Origin: Alphaproteobacteria bacterium PA4
Lineage (GTDB): Bacteria > Pseudomonadota > Alphaproteobacteria > Sphingomonadales > Sphingomonadaceae
Reading direction: 5' to 3'
NCBI GenBank assembly: GCA_002256005.1
Contig: NKIQ01000011.1
Location: 1 to 64,000, forward strand
DNA length: 64,000 bases
The notes beneath the pieces are model-generated. The model did no database searches. It was not told the origin of the DNA and worked only from the letters and a program-made list of their open reading frames with translations. Positions 19,572 to 30,245 of this stretch are shown here, one piece after another. Each line of letters starts with the position of its first letter. The stretch's first letter is position 1. The position numbers and the translations under genes were made by a program.

Positions 19572-19787
19572 AGGCCGTATCAACATTCAGCATTTCAGCC
19601 GTGCTGAACGCGGATTGCGAAGAAAACAAAGCCTCCGGCGGCTGGGGCCGCAGGCCCCAGACCCCATTTATTGGCTGCCGCATGGCACCACAGGCGGCTT
19701 TTCAGGCCAAACCAAAGCGAAATGGGGTCTGGGGCCTACGGCCCCAGCCGCCGGAGGCCGCTTCAACCTTCAATGTCGATTCAGCCT
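19572..19787. mobile_element. MITE-like element copy 1 (terminal inverted repeats AGGCYGTATCRACATTCA) containing a family 1 palindrome
   Basis: aggccgtatcaacattcag ... ttcaatgtcgattcagcct ends; interior nearly identical to 35224..35461. Confidence 0.75.
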
Positions 19788-19883
19788 CGAGTCGATTGCG
19801 GGCGGACGGCACCGGCACACTCCCCCACCCGCGACGGAGGTCGCATCCGCTCCGGGCCAGCCACTTGGGATAATCCCGATGGG

Positions 19884-19929
19884 TGGCCGGGCGGGTGAGC
19901 GGGCCGGTGCCGACGCGACTTCAACGCAA
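19884..19929. repeat. Dispersed repeat family 3 (CCGGGCGGGKGAGCGGGCCGGYRCCGAC-N-ACTTCAACGCAA)
   Basis: tggccgggcgggtgagcgggccggtgccgacgcgacttcaacgcaa; matching copy at 38031..38080. Confidence 0.65.
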
Positions 19930-19935
19930 TCGCCG

Positions 19936-20598
19936 CTACCGCGCCACCATGCCCTTCTGCTGCAGCCGCCAGACCAGCTGGTCGAAGCGGTCCTGGCCGA
20001 AGAACGGCTCGCCATCCAGCGCCATCAGCGGCACGCCATAATGGCCGGCCGCCGTCTGCGCCGCCTGATTGGCCTCGATCTTCGCGGCATAGCCCGCCGC
20101 ATCCGCCGCCACCGCCGCGTCCAGTTCGGCGAGGTCCAGCCCGGCGCGCGCCGCCGCTTGCGCCAGATGGTCGCCCTCGTGCCAATTCTCGGTCTTGCCG
20201 TTCCAGATCAGCCGCGACACTTCATCGATGAAGGCAAGGCCGCGCCCACGCTCGGTCGCCGCAATGCCGAGATGGCTCAGGCGATGGATGTGCGGCTGCT
20301 CGCGCGGATAGGTGCGGGTCGCCGGGTCCATATAGACCGGGTCCGGCCGCGGCCAATTGTAATCCAGCCCCAGGAACTGCGCCGTGCGATAGGTGTCCTT
20401 CATCAGATAGAAGACCCAGAGCGGATCGACGCTCGCAAAGAAATCCGCCTTCCTGACCGCGATCGGATAGACCACGCGGACATTGCAGGTGACATCATGC
20501 GTCGCCACCAGCTCCACCAGCCGCGGCGTCACCAGATAGGAATAGGGCGAACGGAACGACCAGAAGACGTCGAACGCCAGCGGGGCCGCGGCGCTCAC
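19936..20598 (-). CDS. DsbA-like / 2-hydroxychromene-2-carboxylate isomerase family protein
   Basis: LAFDVFWSFRSPYSYLVTPRLVEL ... YGVPLMALDGEPFFGQDRFDQLVWRL; GTG start overlapping the upstream stop. Confidence 0.8.
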   Translation of the reverse strand: MSAAAPLAFDVFWSFRSPYSYLVTPRLVELVATHDVTCNVRVVYPIAVRKADFFASVDPLWVFYLMKDTYRTAQFLGLDYNWPRPDPVYMDPATRTYPREQPHIHRLSHLGIAATERGRGLAFIDEVSRLIWNGKTENWHEGDHLAQAAARAGLDLAELDAAVAADAAGYAAKIEANQAAQTAAGHYGVPLMALDGEPFFGQDRFDQLVWRLQQKGMVAR

Positions 20599-21017
20599 TG
20601 GCCGAACCCGGCGCCGGGCTTGGTGCGGATGTTGAGCTGGCCCGACAGGCCGGCGAAGCGGTGCATCTCGATGCCCTGATATTCCGGCAGCGCCACCATC
20701 TGCATCATGGCCTGCGGGCTGGGGTAATAGGCCAGCGCCACCATGTCCCACAGCTCCTCGACCTGGCCGAGGATGATGCCGCTGACATCGCCCGAAAACA
20801 CCGCATGGCCGCCGACGAGCGCCAGGCATTTCTGCACGGCGGCGCCATAGATCAGATAGGCCTCCTTGCCGCTGAGCGTCGTTTCGCGGCCGTCGGGATA
20901 GTCCGCCTTGTCCCTGAACTTCAGCAGATTGACCATGACCATCGGGCCATGGTCCGTGTCCGCGAAAAACGCCTGTGCCGCCGCCGATTGCGGCATGACT
21001 TCATTGGTGACGATCAT
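20595..21017 (-). CDS. DUF1330-like (dimeric ferredoxin-like fold) protein
   Basis: [18 protein letters not shown] ... [30 protein letters not shown] ... [19 protein letters not shown]. Confidence 0.75.
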   Translation of the reverse strand: MIVTNEVMPQSAAAQAFFADTDHGPMVMVNLLKFRDKADYPDGRETTLSGKEAYLIYGAAVQKCLALVGGHAVFSGDVSGIILGQVEELWDMVALAYYPSPQAMMQMVALPEYQGIEMHRFAGLSGQLNIRTKPGAGFGQ

Positions 21018-21919
21018 GGCTGGCCCTTCGCGAAATCGATGATGAGGCGGGAAAGCTGGTCGGCGGCATCTTCCTGCAGGAAATGCCCGCCGGGGACGAT
21101 GCAATGCGCCTGGCCCTTGGCGCCCGGAATGCGCGCGATGATCGCCGCCTCGCCGCCCTTGGTGACCGGGTCATTGTCGGAAAAACAGGTCAGCACCGGC
21201 TTGTCGAAGGCCTCCAGCACCGTCCAGGCGGCGAGGTTTTCGGCGACCGAGCCGTGCTGCGGCGTCACCGGCACCAAAGTCGGGAACTGCCGCGCGCCTT
21301 CCTTGTACGCCTCTTCCGGGAAGGGCGCGTCATAGGCGGCGATTTCCGCCGGGGTCAGTTCGCGCGACGTGCCCATGTTGACGATCATGCCGGCGGGGAA
21401 ATTCGGGATGGTCTGGCTGATGGTCAGCCATTGGTCGAAGCCCGGCGAGGAGCCGGTGCCGACCGGCAGCCCGGTGTTGGCGATGACCAGCCGGGCGAAC
21501 CGCTGCGGAAACGCTGCAACCAGCCGCAGGCCGATGAGGCCGCCCCAATCCTGGCAGAACAAAGTGATGCCGGTCAGGTCCTTGGCCACCAGCCAGTCCG
21601 ACATCCATTGGACATGGCGTTCATAGGTGTAATCGGCGCGCGCGCCCAATTTGTCGGACTTGCCGAAGCCGATCAGGTCGGGCGCGACGACGCGGTGGCC
21701 GGCGGCGACCAGCGGGCCGACGAAATTGCGATAGAGATAGCTCCAGCTCGGCTCGCCATGCATCAGCAGCACCGGTGGTGCATCGGCGGGGCCTTCATCG
21801 ATGCAATGGATGCGCAGCGGCGTGCCGGTCGCCGCGTCACGCACCTCGCTGTAATGCGGCGCAAAGCCATAGCCATCGAGATTTTCGAAGCACGCATCCG
21901 GCGTGCGCAAAACCTGCAT
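21014..21919 (-). CDS. Haloalkane dehalogenase-like alpha/beta hydrolase
   Basis: [55 protein letters not shown] (nucleophile D), [15 protein letters not shown]. Confidence 0.85.
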   Translation of the reverse strand: MQVLRTPDACFENLDGYGFAPHYSEVRDAATGTPLRIHCIDEGPADAPPVLLMHGEPSWSYLYRNFVGPLVAAGHRVVAPDLIGFGKSDKLGARADYTYERHVQWMSDWLVAKDLTGITLFCQDWGGLIGLRLVAAFPQRFARLVIANTGLPVGTGSSPGFDQWLTISQTIPNFPAGMIVNMGTSRELTPAEIAAYDAPFPEEAYKEGARQFPTLVPVTPQHGSVAENLAAWTVLEAFDKPVLTCFSDNDPVTKGGEAAIIARIPGAKGQAHCIVPGGHFLQEDAADQLSRLIIDFAKGQP

Positions 21920-21936
21920 GTCCCGAGTCTCCGCGT

Positions 21937-21962
21937 ATTATTGACACCTAGAGTGCAATAAT
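21937..21962 (-). promoter_or_regulatory. Candidate promoter/operator upstream of dehalogenase operon
   Basis: attattg-acacctagagtg-caataat: 7-bp perfect inverted arms around CTAG, about 18 bp upstream of the start codon. Confidence 0.4.
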
Positions 21963-22137
21963 CAGCGCGGCCGGTCAACATGCGTCAGTCCTGCCTTCTC
22001 CCTCCCCCCAGGCGAAGCCTAGGGTGGGGAGGGTCGGGGTGGGGGTCTCACCAAAAGGACTAGCTCCGCCGTAGCAAACCCCGCCTTGGCAAGCCCCGCC
22101 ACCCCCGCTACCCCTGCACCAAAAAGGGGACTCGACC

Positions 22138-22941
22138 ATGGGCGATTTCATCCGGCGCGAAACCATCGGCAGGACCGCCATCCTGCACATGAACCGGCCG
22201 GACACGCTGAACGCCATCGGCACGCTGGAGGATTGCGACGATTTCGTCCGCGCCATCGAGGCGGTGGGCGATGACCCCCAGATTTCCTGCGTGATCCTGA
22301 CCGGCAGCGGCCGCGGCTTTTCCGCCGGCGGGAATCTGAAGGCGATGCAGGACAAGACCGGCATCGGCCCCGGCAAGCAGCCGAGTGACACGCGCAACAC
22401 CTACAAGCGCGGCGTGCAGCGCATCACCCGCGCCATGATGGAGCTGGAAGTGCCGGCCATCGCCGCCATCAACGGCCATGCCGTCGGGCTGGGCTGCGAC
22501 CTCGCCTGCCTGTGCGACATGCGCATCGCCGCCGAAAGCGCCCTGTTCGCCTGCAGCTTCATCAAGGTCGGCATCGTCCCCGGCGATGGCGGCGCCTGGT
22601 CGCTGGCCCGGGTCGTCGGCTATGCCATGGCCGCCGAGCTGTTCTTCACCGGCGAACGTTTCGATGCGGCGCGGGCGAAAGCGATCGGCCTCGTCTCCCG
22701 CGTCGTGCCCGATGCCGAACTGCTGCCGGCGGCGCTGGCGCTTGCCGACAAGGTGACCGCCAATCCGGCCCGCGCCCTGCGCCTGACCAAGCGGCTGCTG
22801 CGCGAGGCCCAGACTGCGCGGATGGACCAGATCCTCGAACTCTCCGCTGCCTTTCAGGCGCTGGCGCATGAAACCGACGACCATGCCGAGGCGGTGGCGG
22901 CGTTTCTGGAAAAGCGCCCACCGGTCTTCACCGGGGATTGA
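22138..22941 (+). CDS. Enoyl-CoA hydratase/isomerase (crotonase) family protein
   Basis: AILHMNRPDTLNAIGTLEDCDDFVRAIEAV, CVILTGSGRGFSAGGNLKAM, AAINGHAVGLGCDLACLCDMRIAAESA. Confidence 0.92.
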   Translation: MGDFIRRETIGRTAILHMNRPDTLNAIGTLEDCDDFVRAIEAVGDDPQISCVILTGSGRGFSAGGNLKAMQDKTGIGPGKQPSDTRNTYKRGVQRITRAMMELEVPAIAAINGHAVGLGCDLACLCDMRIAAESALFACSFIKVGIVPGDGGAWSLARVVGYAMAAELFFTGERFDAARAKAIGLVSRVVPDAELLPAALALADKVTANPARALRLTKRLLREAQTARMDQILELSAAFQALAHETDDHAEAVAAFLEKRPPVFTGD

Positions 22942-23094
22942 GCGGGGGCGGCGCTGTCCTACACGGGCGCCGGCTGGTAGTGTTGCCGGCCGGTGTTCTT
23001 TCTCATCGCTATGCCCAGACCTCGCGATACCGCCTCGCGCAGCGTCTGGAAGGTCACAAAATCCATCATTGGGCGTGTACTTCCGCGTGCAATT

Positions 23095-23175
23095 CCCCCG
23101 AAATCGCCCCCGAAATTCTCCCGAAATCCCCCTGAAACGCCCCCAAAATCCCCCCGAAACACCCCGAAATCCCCC
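23095..23175. repeat. Degenerate ~11-bp tandem repeat (CCCCCGAAATC)n, 7 units
   Basis: GAAA/AAAA cores at 23100, 23112, 23123, 23134, ~23145, 23156, 23166 separated by C-tracts. Confidence 0.75.
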
Positions 23176-23252
23176 GCGCGGCCCCGCCACTCCACCTATC
23201 CCGCCTGCAAGATTTTCCAGCCCCCGCCCCCGGAAACCCCTGCTATGACAGC

Positions 23253-24155
23253 ATGATGTCGCTGACCCATCTGCAACGCCTGGAGGCGGAGAGCATTCAC
23301 ATCCTGCGGGAGGTGGTGGCCGAGGCCGAGAATCCGGTGCTGCTCTATTCGATCGGCAAGGATTCCAGCGTCATGCTGCACCTGGCGCTGAAGGCGTTCG
23401 CGCCGGCGCCGCTGCCCTTTCCGCTGCTGCACATTGCGTCGGGCTGGGATTTCCGCGCCATGCTCGCCCATCGCGACATGATGGTGGCGCGGCACGGCCT
23501 GACCCTGCTGGTGCAGCACAATGACGAGGCGGCGGCGGCCGGCGTCGACCCGTTCGACACGCCGACGCCGGTCTACACCCGGCTGATGCTGACCGAGCAG
23601 CTGAAGGCGGCGCTCGACCATCATGGCTTCGACGCGGCCTTTGGCGGCGGCCGCCGCGACGAGGAAAAGGCCCGCGCCAAGGAGCGTATCCTCAGCTTCC
23701 GCAACGCCGCCCATGCCTGGGACCCCAAGACGCAGCGGCCGGAGCTGTGGCGGCTCTACAATGCCCGCAAACCGCGCGGCACCAGCATCCGCGCCTTCCC
23801 GCTGTCGAACTGGACCGAGCTCGACATCTGGCAATATATCGCGCTGGAAAACATCCCGATCGTGCCGCTCTATCTCGCCGCGCCGCGGCCGACGGTGGAG
23901 CGCGACGGCATGATCCTGATGGTGGACGATGACCGCATGGCGCTGCGCCCCGGCGAAACCGCGGTGGAGCGCTCCATCCGCTTCCGCACTTTGGGCTGCT
24001 ATCCGCTGTCGGGCGCCGTCGAAAGCCGGGCCGACACGCTCGACACGGTCATCCAGGAAATGCTGCTCAGCACGCGCTCCGAACGGCTGGGCCGCGCCGT
24101 CGACCATGACCCGACGGCGAGCATGGAGAAGAAGAAGCAGGAGGGCTATTTCTGA
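23253..24155 (+). CDS. cysD: Sulfate adenylyltransferase subunit CysD
   Basis: [69 protein letters not shown]. Confidence 0.96.
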   Translation: MMSLTHLQRLEAESIHILREVVAEAENPVLLYSIGKDSSVMLHLALKAFAPAPLPFPLLHIASGWDFRAMLAHRDMMVARHGLTLLVQHNDEAAAAGVDPFDTPTPVYTRLMLTEQLKAALDHHGFDAAFGGGRRDEEKARAKERILSFRNAAHAWDPKTQRPELWRLYNARKPRGTSIRAFPLSNWTELDIWQYIALENIPIVPLYLAAPRPTVERDGMILMVDDDRMALRPGETAVERSIRFRTLGCYPLSGAVESRADTLDTVIQEMLLSTRSERLGRAVDHDPTASMEKKKQEGYF

Positions 24156-26056
24156 TGGACGCCTCCGGCTTCGCCCCCGATCCGCTGATCGCCAGCGACA
24201 TTGCCGCCTATCTCGCCGCGCAACAGGCCAAGGCGCTGATCCGCGTCATCACCTGCGGCTCGGTGGATGATGGCAAGTCGACGCTGATCGGCCGGCTGCT
24301 GCACGACACCCACCAGATTTTCGACGACCAGATGGCGGCGCTGACCAGCGACAGCCAGCGCATCGGCACGCAAGGCCAGGCCATTGATTTCGCTCTGCTT
24401 GTCGACGGGCTGGCGGCGGAGCGCGAACAGGGCATCACCATCGATGTCGCCTATCGCTTCTTCTCGACACCGCGCGCCAAGTTCATCATCGCCGATTGCC
24501 CCGGCCATGAACAATATACCCGCAACATGGTCACCGGCGCCTCCACCGCCGATGCCGCCATCGTGCTGGTCGATGCGCGGAAGGGCGTGCTGACCCAGAC
24601 ACGGCGGCACTCCTACCTTGTGCAGCTGCTAGGGATCCGCCATGTCGTGCTGGCGGTGAACAAGATGGATCTGGTCGGCTATGATCAGGCGGTGTTCGAT
24701 GCGATTGTCGCGGATTATCAGGCCTTTGCCGCCAGTATCGGCCTTGCCGATGTCAGCGCGGTGCCGATTTCCGGCCTGGGTGGTGACAATGTCATCGCCG
24801 CCGCCCCCGCCATGCCCTGGTACGCCGGCCCGCCGCTGCTGGGGCTGCTGGAAGGGCTGGATGTCAGCGACGATGCCGCAGCGGCCCGGCCGTTCCGCAT
24901 GGCGGTGCAATGGGTGAACCGGCCCGACCTCGACTTTCGCGGCTTTGCCGGGCTGGTCAACCATGGCCGGGTGCGGCCCGGCGATGCGGTGCGCATCCTG
25001 CCCGCCGGGCGCACCACCACGATCGCCCGCATCGTTACCGCCGATGGCGATCTCGATGAGGCGGTCGCCGGCCAGTCAGTGACGCTGACGCTCGCCGATG
25101 ATGTCGAATGCGCGCGCGGCTCGGTGATCGCGGCGGCCGAGGCACCGCCGACGGTGGCCGGCCAGTTCGAGGCGACATTGGTCTGGATGGCCGAGGAGCC
25201 GCTGCTGCCCGGTCGGTCTTACTTGCTGAAGCTCGCCACCCAGACCGTCGCCGCCACCATCCAGCCGCCGAAATTCGCCATCAATGTCAACACGCTGGAG
25301 CAGGTTGCAGCGAAGACGCTGGAACTCAATGGCATCGGCACGGTGCAGCTGGCAACGGCGCAGCCCATCGTTTTCGAACCCTATGCCGACAGCCGCGACC
25401 TGGGCGGTTTCATCCTCATCGACCGCGCCAGCGATGCCACGGTTGCCGCCGGCATGATCCATTTCGCGCTGCGACGCTCGCAGAACATTCATCTGCAAGC
25501 CGTTGATATCTCGCGTGATGCCCATGCCGCGCAGAAGGGCCAAAAGGCCAAGGTGCTATGGCTGACCGGCCTGTCGGGCGCCGGCAAATCGACGATCGCC
25601 AACCTTGTCGAAAAGCAGCTGCACCTGCTCGGCCGCCACACCTTCCTGCTCGACGGCGACAATGTCCGCCATGGCCTCAACAAGGATCTGGGCTTCACCG
25701 ACGCCGATCGCATCGAGAATATCCGCCGCGTCGGCGAGGTCGCCCGGCTGATGACCGATGCCGGGCTGATCGTCATCACCGCCTTCATCTCGCCGTTCCG
25801 CGCCGAACGCGCCATGGTGCGGGCGATGATGGCGCCGGGCGAGTTCATGGAAATCCATGTCGACACGCCGCTGGCCGCGGCCGAAGCCCGCGACGTCAAG
25901 GGCCTCTACAAAAAGGCCCGCGCCGGCCAGCTGAAGAACTTCACCGGCATCGACAGCCCCTATGAAGCGCCGGACGCCCCGGAACTGCGCATCGACACCA
26001 CGATGATGAGCGCCGAGGATGCCGCCATGTTGATTGTCGAAAGCCTGATCGGATGA
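24155..26056 (+). CDS. cysN/cysC: Bifunctional sulfate adenylyltransferase subunit 1 / adenylylsulfate kinase (CysNC)
   Basis: GTPase motifs [40 protein letters not shown]-terminal APS kinase [20 protein letters not shown]. Confidence 0.96.
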   Translation: MDASGFAPDPLIASDIAAYLAAQQAKALIRVITCGSVDDGKSTLIGRLLHDTHQIFDDQMAALTSDSQRIGTQGQAIDFALLVDGLAAEREQGITIDVAYRFFSTPRAKFIIADCPGHEQYTRNMVTGASTADAAIVLVDARKGVLTQTRRHSYLVQLLGIRHVVLAVNKMDLVGYDQAVFDAIVADYQAFAASIGLADVSAVPISGLGGDNVIAAAPAMPWYAGPPLLGLLEGLDVSDDAAAARPFRMAVQWVNRPDLDFRGFAGLVNHGRVRPGDAVRILPAGRTTTIARIVTADGDLDEAVAGQSVTLTLADDVECARGSVIAAAEAPPTVAGQFEATLVWMAEEPLLPGRSYLLKLATQTVAATIQPPKFAINVNTLEQVAAKTLELNGIGTVQLATAQPIVFEPYADSRDLGGFILIDRASDATVAAGMIHFALRRSQNIHLQAVDISRDAHAAQKGQKAKVLWLTGLSGAGKSTIANLVEKQLHLLGRHTFLLDGDNVRHGLNKDLGFTDADRIENIRRVGEVARLMTDAGLIVITAFISPFRAERAMVRAMMAPGEFMEIHVDTPLAAAEARDVKGLYKKARAGQLKNFTGIDSPYEAPDAPELRIDTTMMSAEDAAMLIVESLIG

Positions 26057-26787
26057 CCAGCGACGCCGCCCTCGCCCGCCGTCTCGCCACCCTGGCCGGG
26101 CAATTGCTGCTGCGCCTGTGCGACAATGAGGATACCAACGCCAGGGCGCTGGGCGATGAAGGCGACCGCGCCGCCAATGCGCAGATTCTGGCGGCGCTGC
26201 GCCGCGAACGCCCGGACGATGCGATCCTGAGCGAGGAGGAAGCCGCCGATCCGGCGCGGCTGAAGGCTCGCCGCATCTGGATCGTCGATCCGCTCGACGG
26301 CACCCGCGAATATGGCGAGCGCCGCAATGATTGGGCGGTGCATGTCGGCCTCGCCATCGATGGCGTCGCCACCCATGGCGCCGTCGCGCTGCCGGCGCTG
26401 AACGCCTGTTTCTGCACGGAATTCCCGCCGACCCTGCAGCCGGAATCGCGCCCGCTGCGCATGCTGGTCAGCCGTACCCGCCCCGCCCGCGAAGCCGTGG
26501 CGGTGGCCAGGGCACTGGGGGCCGAACTGGTGCCGATGGGCAGCGCCGGCGCCAAGGCGATGGCGGTATTGCGCGGCGAGGCTGACATCTACCTCCATAC
26601 CGGCGGCCAATATGAATGGGACAATTGCGCCCCGGCCGCCGTGGCCCTCGCTGCCGGGCTCCACGCCAGCCGCGTCGACGGCAGCCCGCTCGTCTACAAC
26701 CGCGCCGATCCGCTGCTGCCGGACCTGCTGATCTGCCATCGCTCGCGGGCGGCCGAGGTGCTGGCATTGGTGCGTGGGCTGGGGTGA
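26053..26787 (+). CDS. cysQ: 3'(2'),5'-bisphosphate nucleotidase (inositol monophosphatase family)
   Basis: [48 protein letters not shown]; adjacent to cysNC. Confidence 0.92.
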   Translation: MTSDAALARRLATLAGQLLLRLCDNEDTNARALGDEGDRAANAQILAALRRERPDDAILSEEEAADPARLKARRIWIVDPLDGTREYGERRNDWAVHVGLAIDGVATHGAVALPALNACFCTEFPPTLQPESRPLRMLVSRTRPAREAVAVARALGAELVPMGSAGAKAMAVLRGEADIYLHTGGQYEWDNCAPAAVALAAGLHASRVDGSPLVYNRADPLLPDLLICHRSRAAEVLALVRGLG

Positions 26788-26796
26788 AGGCAAGAA

Positions 26797-26919
26797 GCCT
26801 CCGGCGGCTGGGGCCTCAGGCCCCAGACCCAGATCGATTATCGTTCAAAAAACAATGTGTTGAATTAGAGCCGCACCAGAAATCGGGGTCTGGGGCCTGA
26901 GGCCCCAGCCGCCGGAGGC
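26797..26919. repeat. Family 1 palindromic repeat, full copy (~53-bp loop)
   Basis: gcctccggcggctggggcctcaggccccagaccc ... ggggtctggggcctgaggccccagccgccggaggc; followed by gtttttcttg. Confidence 0.9.
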
Positions 26920-26938
26920 CGTTTTTCTTGCCGCAGCC

Positions 26939-28243
26939 TCACGCCAATTCGACGCCCGCCACCACCTTCGGTTCGCGATGCTTCGGCAGCTTCACCACCT
27001 TGGGGATCGGCGAATGCTGGGCGGGGTCGTGCTGGCGGATGAAGGCTTCCACCACCGGCGCGATGCTTTCGCGCCATTTGCGGCCGTTGAAGATGCCGTA
27101 ATGGCCGGCGCCTTCCGCCATGTAATAGGCCTTCTTGTCCTCGGGCAGGCCGGTCGCCAGTTCCAGCGCCGCCTTGGTCTGGCCGAGGCCGGAGATATCG
27201 TCGCGTTCGCCTTCGATGGCGAGCAGCGCGGTGCGGTCGATGGCGTCGGGCTTGATGACGACGCCGCGATGGACGAACTCGCCCTTGGCGATGGCCTGGC
27301 GCTGGAAAACGACGTCGATGGTCTGCAGGTAGAATTCCGCCGTCATGTCGCAGACGGAACGATATTCCTCATAGAAGGCCTTGGTCGAATCGGCGCTGTC
27401 GTCATCGCCGGCGACCAGATGCTTGAACATTTCCCAATGCGATTTCATGTGGTTGGCAAGGTTCATCGACATGAAGCCGGCCAGCTGCAGGAAGCCGGGA
27501 TAAACCTTGCGACCGCCGCCCGGATAGGCATCGGGCACGCGGGCAATGACGGTCTGTTCGAACCAGGCATAGGGTCGCTGGGTGGCGAGATCATCGACCG
27601 AGGTCGGCGCGCGGCGGGTATCGACCGGGCCGCCCATCATGGTCAGCGTCAGCGGCGTGGCCGGGTTCTTCTGGCCCGACATATAGGCCAGCGCCGCATA
27701 GGCCGGCACCGCCGGCTGGCAGACGGCGAGCATATGGCTGCCCGGCCCGACGATTTCGGCGAATTCGATGATATAGTCGATATAGTCGTTGAGATCGAAC
27801 TTGCCTTCCGAGACAGGCACCTGCTTCGCATCGCGCCAATCGGTGATGTAGACCTCATGATCAGGCAGCAGCCGCTCGACGGTGCCGCGCAGCAGCGTGG
27901 CATAATGGCCCGACATCGGCGCGATGATCAGCACGCGCGGATCGTTGCGGCCGGAAATGGCGCGGTTGAAGCGCTTCAGCTGGCCAAAGGGCTTGCGCGC
28001 GATGATTTCCTCGCTCACCGCGACGCTGACGCCATCGACGATGGTGGTGTCGAGCCCGAATGGCGGCTTGCCGCGCGGCGCCGCGGCATGGGCGAACACT
28101 TCCAGCGCGCGCGCCATCACCGGGCTGGTGGCGACATAGGACATCGGGTTGGCCGGGCTGAGCAGCCAGGTCGAGGTGGTCTGTGCCAGCGAACCCATGC
28201 CGGCCAGCCAGGCCTTCTGCATTTCATGTGCGGTGTAGAGCAT
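26939..28243 (-). CDS. phaZ: Intracellular polyhydroxyalkanoate depolymerase
   Basis: MLYTAHEMQKAWLAGM, RVLIIAPMSGHYATLLRGTVERLLPDHEVYITDWRDAKQVP, GHYGIFNGRKWRESIAP. Confidence 0.92.
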   Translation of the reverse strand: MLYTAHEMQKAWLAGMGSLAQTTSTWLLSPANPMSYVATSPVMARALEVFAHAAAPRGKPPFGLDTTIVDGVSVAVSEEIIARKPFGQLKRFNRAISGRNDPRVLIIAPMSGHYATLLRGTVERLLPDHEVYITDWRDAKQVPVSEGKFDLNDYIDYIIEFAEIVGPGSHMLAVCQPAVPAYAALAYMSGQKNPATPLTLTMMGGPVDTRRAPTSVDDLATQRPYAWFEQTVIARVPDAYPGGGRKVYPGFLQLAGFMSMNLANHMKSHWEMFKHLVAGDDDSADSTKAFYEEYRSVCDMTAEFYLQTIDVVFQRQAIAKGEFVHRGVVIKPDAIDRTALLAIEGERDDISGLGQTKAALELATGLPEDKKAYYMAEGAGHYGIFNGRKWRESIAPVVEAFIRQHDPAQHSPIPKVVKLPKHREPKVVAGVELA

Positions 28244-28411
28244 GCGATGTCCTTTTGCTGCGGGGCAGCATTTTCGGCCACCCCAATGCCATATCGCAGG
28301 TGCAGCATAAAGCCATTTGATTGGGGCCTGCCATTTATAACGGCCAGCGCCCTGCGCGCCTGCGGCGCCGGCGCGGATTGAGCCGCACTCAAAGCCCTGC
28401 TATCAGCACGC

Positions 28412-30208
28412 ATGGCCGCCCCCAAAACCGATCTGCCCCCGCCTGAACAGCGCAAGCTCTCGCGGCTCGTCCTGCTCTGGCGCTTTGCTCGCACCTATCC
28501 GGCGCAGCTGACCGCGGCGCTGGTGGCACTGGTCATCGCCGCGCTGGCGACGCTCGCCATACCGCAGGCACTGAAGCTGATCGTCGACAATGGCTTTGCC
28601 AAGGGCTCCGACCCCGCCGCCGTAGCCCCCTATTTCTGGGCGATGCTCGGCATCGTCGTGCTGCAGGGCATCGCGACGGCCTTCCGCTTCTATTATGTCA
28701 GCTGGATCGGCGAGCGCGTTGTCGCCGACCTGCGCAAGACCGTGCAATCGCACCTCGTCACGCTCGACCCGGTGTTCTTCGAGGAAAACCGCCCCGCCGA
28801 GATCGCCTCGCGCCTGACCAGCGACACCGCCATCATCGAACAGGTCGTCTCCTCGGGTGCGTCCATGGCGCTGCGCAATGTGGTGATGGGCGTTGGCGGC
28901 ATCGTCTATATGGGCATCCAGTCGCCCAAGCTGACCCTGCTCATGCTGCTCGTCATCCCGATCACCATCCTGCCCATCGTCTGGCTGGGCAAGAAGGTGC
29001 GGGCCATGTCGAAGACCAGCCAGGATCGCATCGCCGGCGTCGGCACGCTGGTTGCCGAAGTGCTCGGCGCCATCAAGATCGTCCAGGCCTTCACCCAGGA
29101 ACGCCGCGAGGCACAGCGTTTCGGCGATGCAGTGGAGGCGGCCTTCGAAACGGCCAAGCGCCGCATCCGCCTGCGCGCCGGCATGACCGCGGTGGTCATC
29201 ACGCTGATTTTCGGCGCCATCACGCTGGTGCTGTGGCAGGGCGCACTCGATGTCATTTCCGGCCGGTTGACCGGCGGCACCATCGCCGCCTTCGTCTTCG
29301 CCGCCGTCATCGTCGCCGGTGCGTTCGGCACGCTGACCGAAGTCTATGGCGATTTCATGCGCGCCGCCGGCGCCAGCGCCCGCATGGAGGAACTGCTCGC
29401 TGCCCGCCCCGGCATCCGCGCACCCGACAATGCGACGCCGCTGCCGGTGCCGGCGCAGGGCGCGCTCTGCCTCGATCATGTCACCTTCCATTACCCGTCG
29501 AAACCGGAAGGCGCCGCGCTCATCGATTTCAGCCTCAACATCGGCGCCGGCGAAACCGTCGCCGTCGTTGGCCCCTCCGGCGCCGGCAAATCGACTCTGT
29601 TCCAGCTCGTCCAGCGCTTCTACGACCCCGAGGCCGGTGAAATCCGCCTCGATGGCGTGCCGCTGACCGCCGCCGACCCCGAACAGATCCGCGCCCGCAT
29701 CGCCGTCGTGCCGCAGGAAACCGTCATCTTCGCTGCCAGCGCGCTCGACAATATCCGCTATGGCCGGCCATCCGCCAGCGAAGCCGAAGTCTGGGCCGCC
29801 GCCGAAGCCGCCCATGCCGACAGCTTCCTCCGCCAGCTGCCCGACGGCATCAACAGCTTCCTCGGCGAAGCCGGCACCCGCCTCTCGGGCGGCCAGCGCC
29901 AACGCCTGGCCATCGCCCGCGCCATCCTGCGCGACGCCCCGATCCTGCTGCTCGATGAAGCGACCTCGGCGCTCGACAGCGAAAGCGAGCGCCTCGTCCA
30001 GGCCGCGCTCGAACAGCTGATGCAGGGCAAGACCACACTCGTCATCGCCCACCGCCTCGCCACCGTGCGCAACGCCGACCGCATCATCGTCATGGACGGC
30101 GGTCGCATCGTCGCCGAGGGCACGCACGATCGCCTCATCAAGCAGGGCGGCCTGTACGCCAAGCTGGCGCGCTTGCAGTTCGAACAGGTGCAGCCGCAGG
30201 TGGCGTGA
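28412..30208 (+). CDS. ABC transporter, fused transmembrane + ATPase (MsbA-like exporter)
   Basis: 6-TM region; Walker A VGPSGAGKSTLFQLVQRFYDP, signature LSGGQRQRLAIARAIL, Walker B ILLLDEATSALD. Confidence 0.95.
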   Translation: MAAPKTDLPPPEQRKLSRLVLLWRFARTYPAQLTAALVALVIAALATLAIPQALKLIVDNGFAKGSDPAAVAPYFWAMLGIVVLQGIATAFRFYYVSWIGERVVADLRKTVQSHLVTLDPVFFEENRPAEIASRLTSDTAIIEQVVSSGASMALRNVVMGVGGIVYMGIQSPKLTLLMLLVIPITILPIVWLGKKVRAMSKTSQDRIAGVGTLVAEVLGAIKIVQAFTQERREAQRFGDAVEAAFETAKRRIRLRAGMTAVVITLIFGAITLVLWQGALDVISGRLTGGTIAAFVFAAVIVAGAFGTLTEVYGDFMRAAGASARMEELLAARPGIRAPDNATPLPVPAQGALCLDHVTFHYPSKPEGAALIDFSLNIGAGETVAVVGPSGAGKSTLFQLVQRFYDPEAGEIRLDGVPLTAADPEQIRARIAVVPQETVIFAASALDNIRYGRPSASEAEVWAAAEAAHADSFLRQLPDGINSFLGEAGTRLSGGQRQRLAIARAILRDAPILLLDEATSALDSESERLVQAALEQLMQGKTTLVIAHRLATVRNADRIIVMDGGRIVAEGTHDRLIKQGGLYAKLARLQFEQVQPQVA

Positions 30209-30245
30209 GGGGGGGCTGGCATTGCCTCCGGCGGCGATGTTTTTT

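Noticed and set aside
23095-23175. Possible CRISPR-like array
   Set aside because: Units are ~11 bp with no unique spacers; it is a minisatellite.
22868-23256. Proline-rich ORFs (e.g. [23 protein letters not shown]) upstream of cysD
   Set aside because: Better explained as reading through the ~11-bp tandem DNA repeat; no start context or homology recognised.
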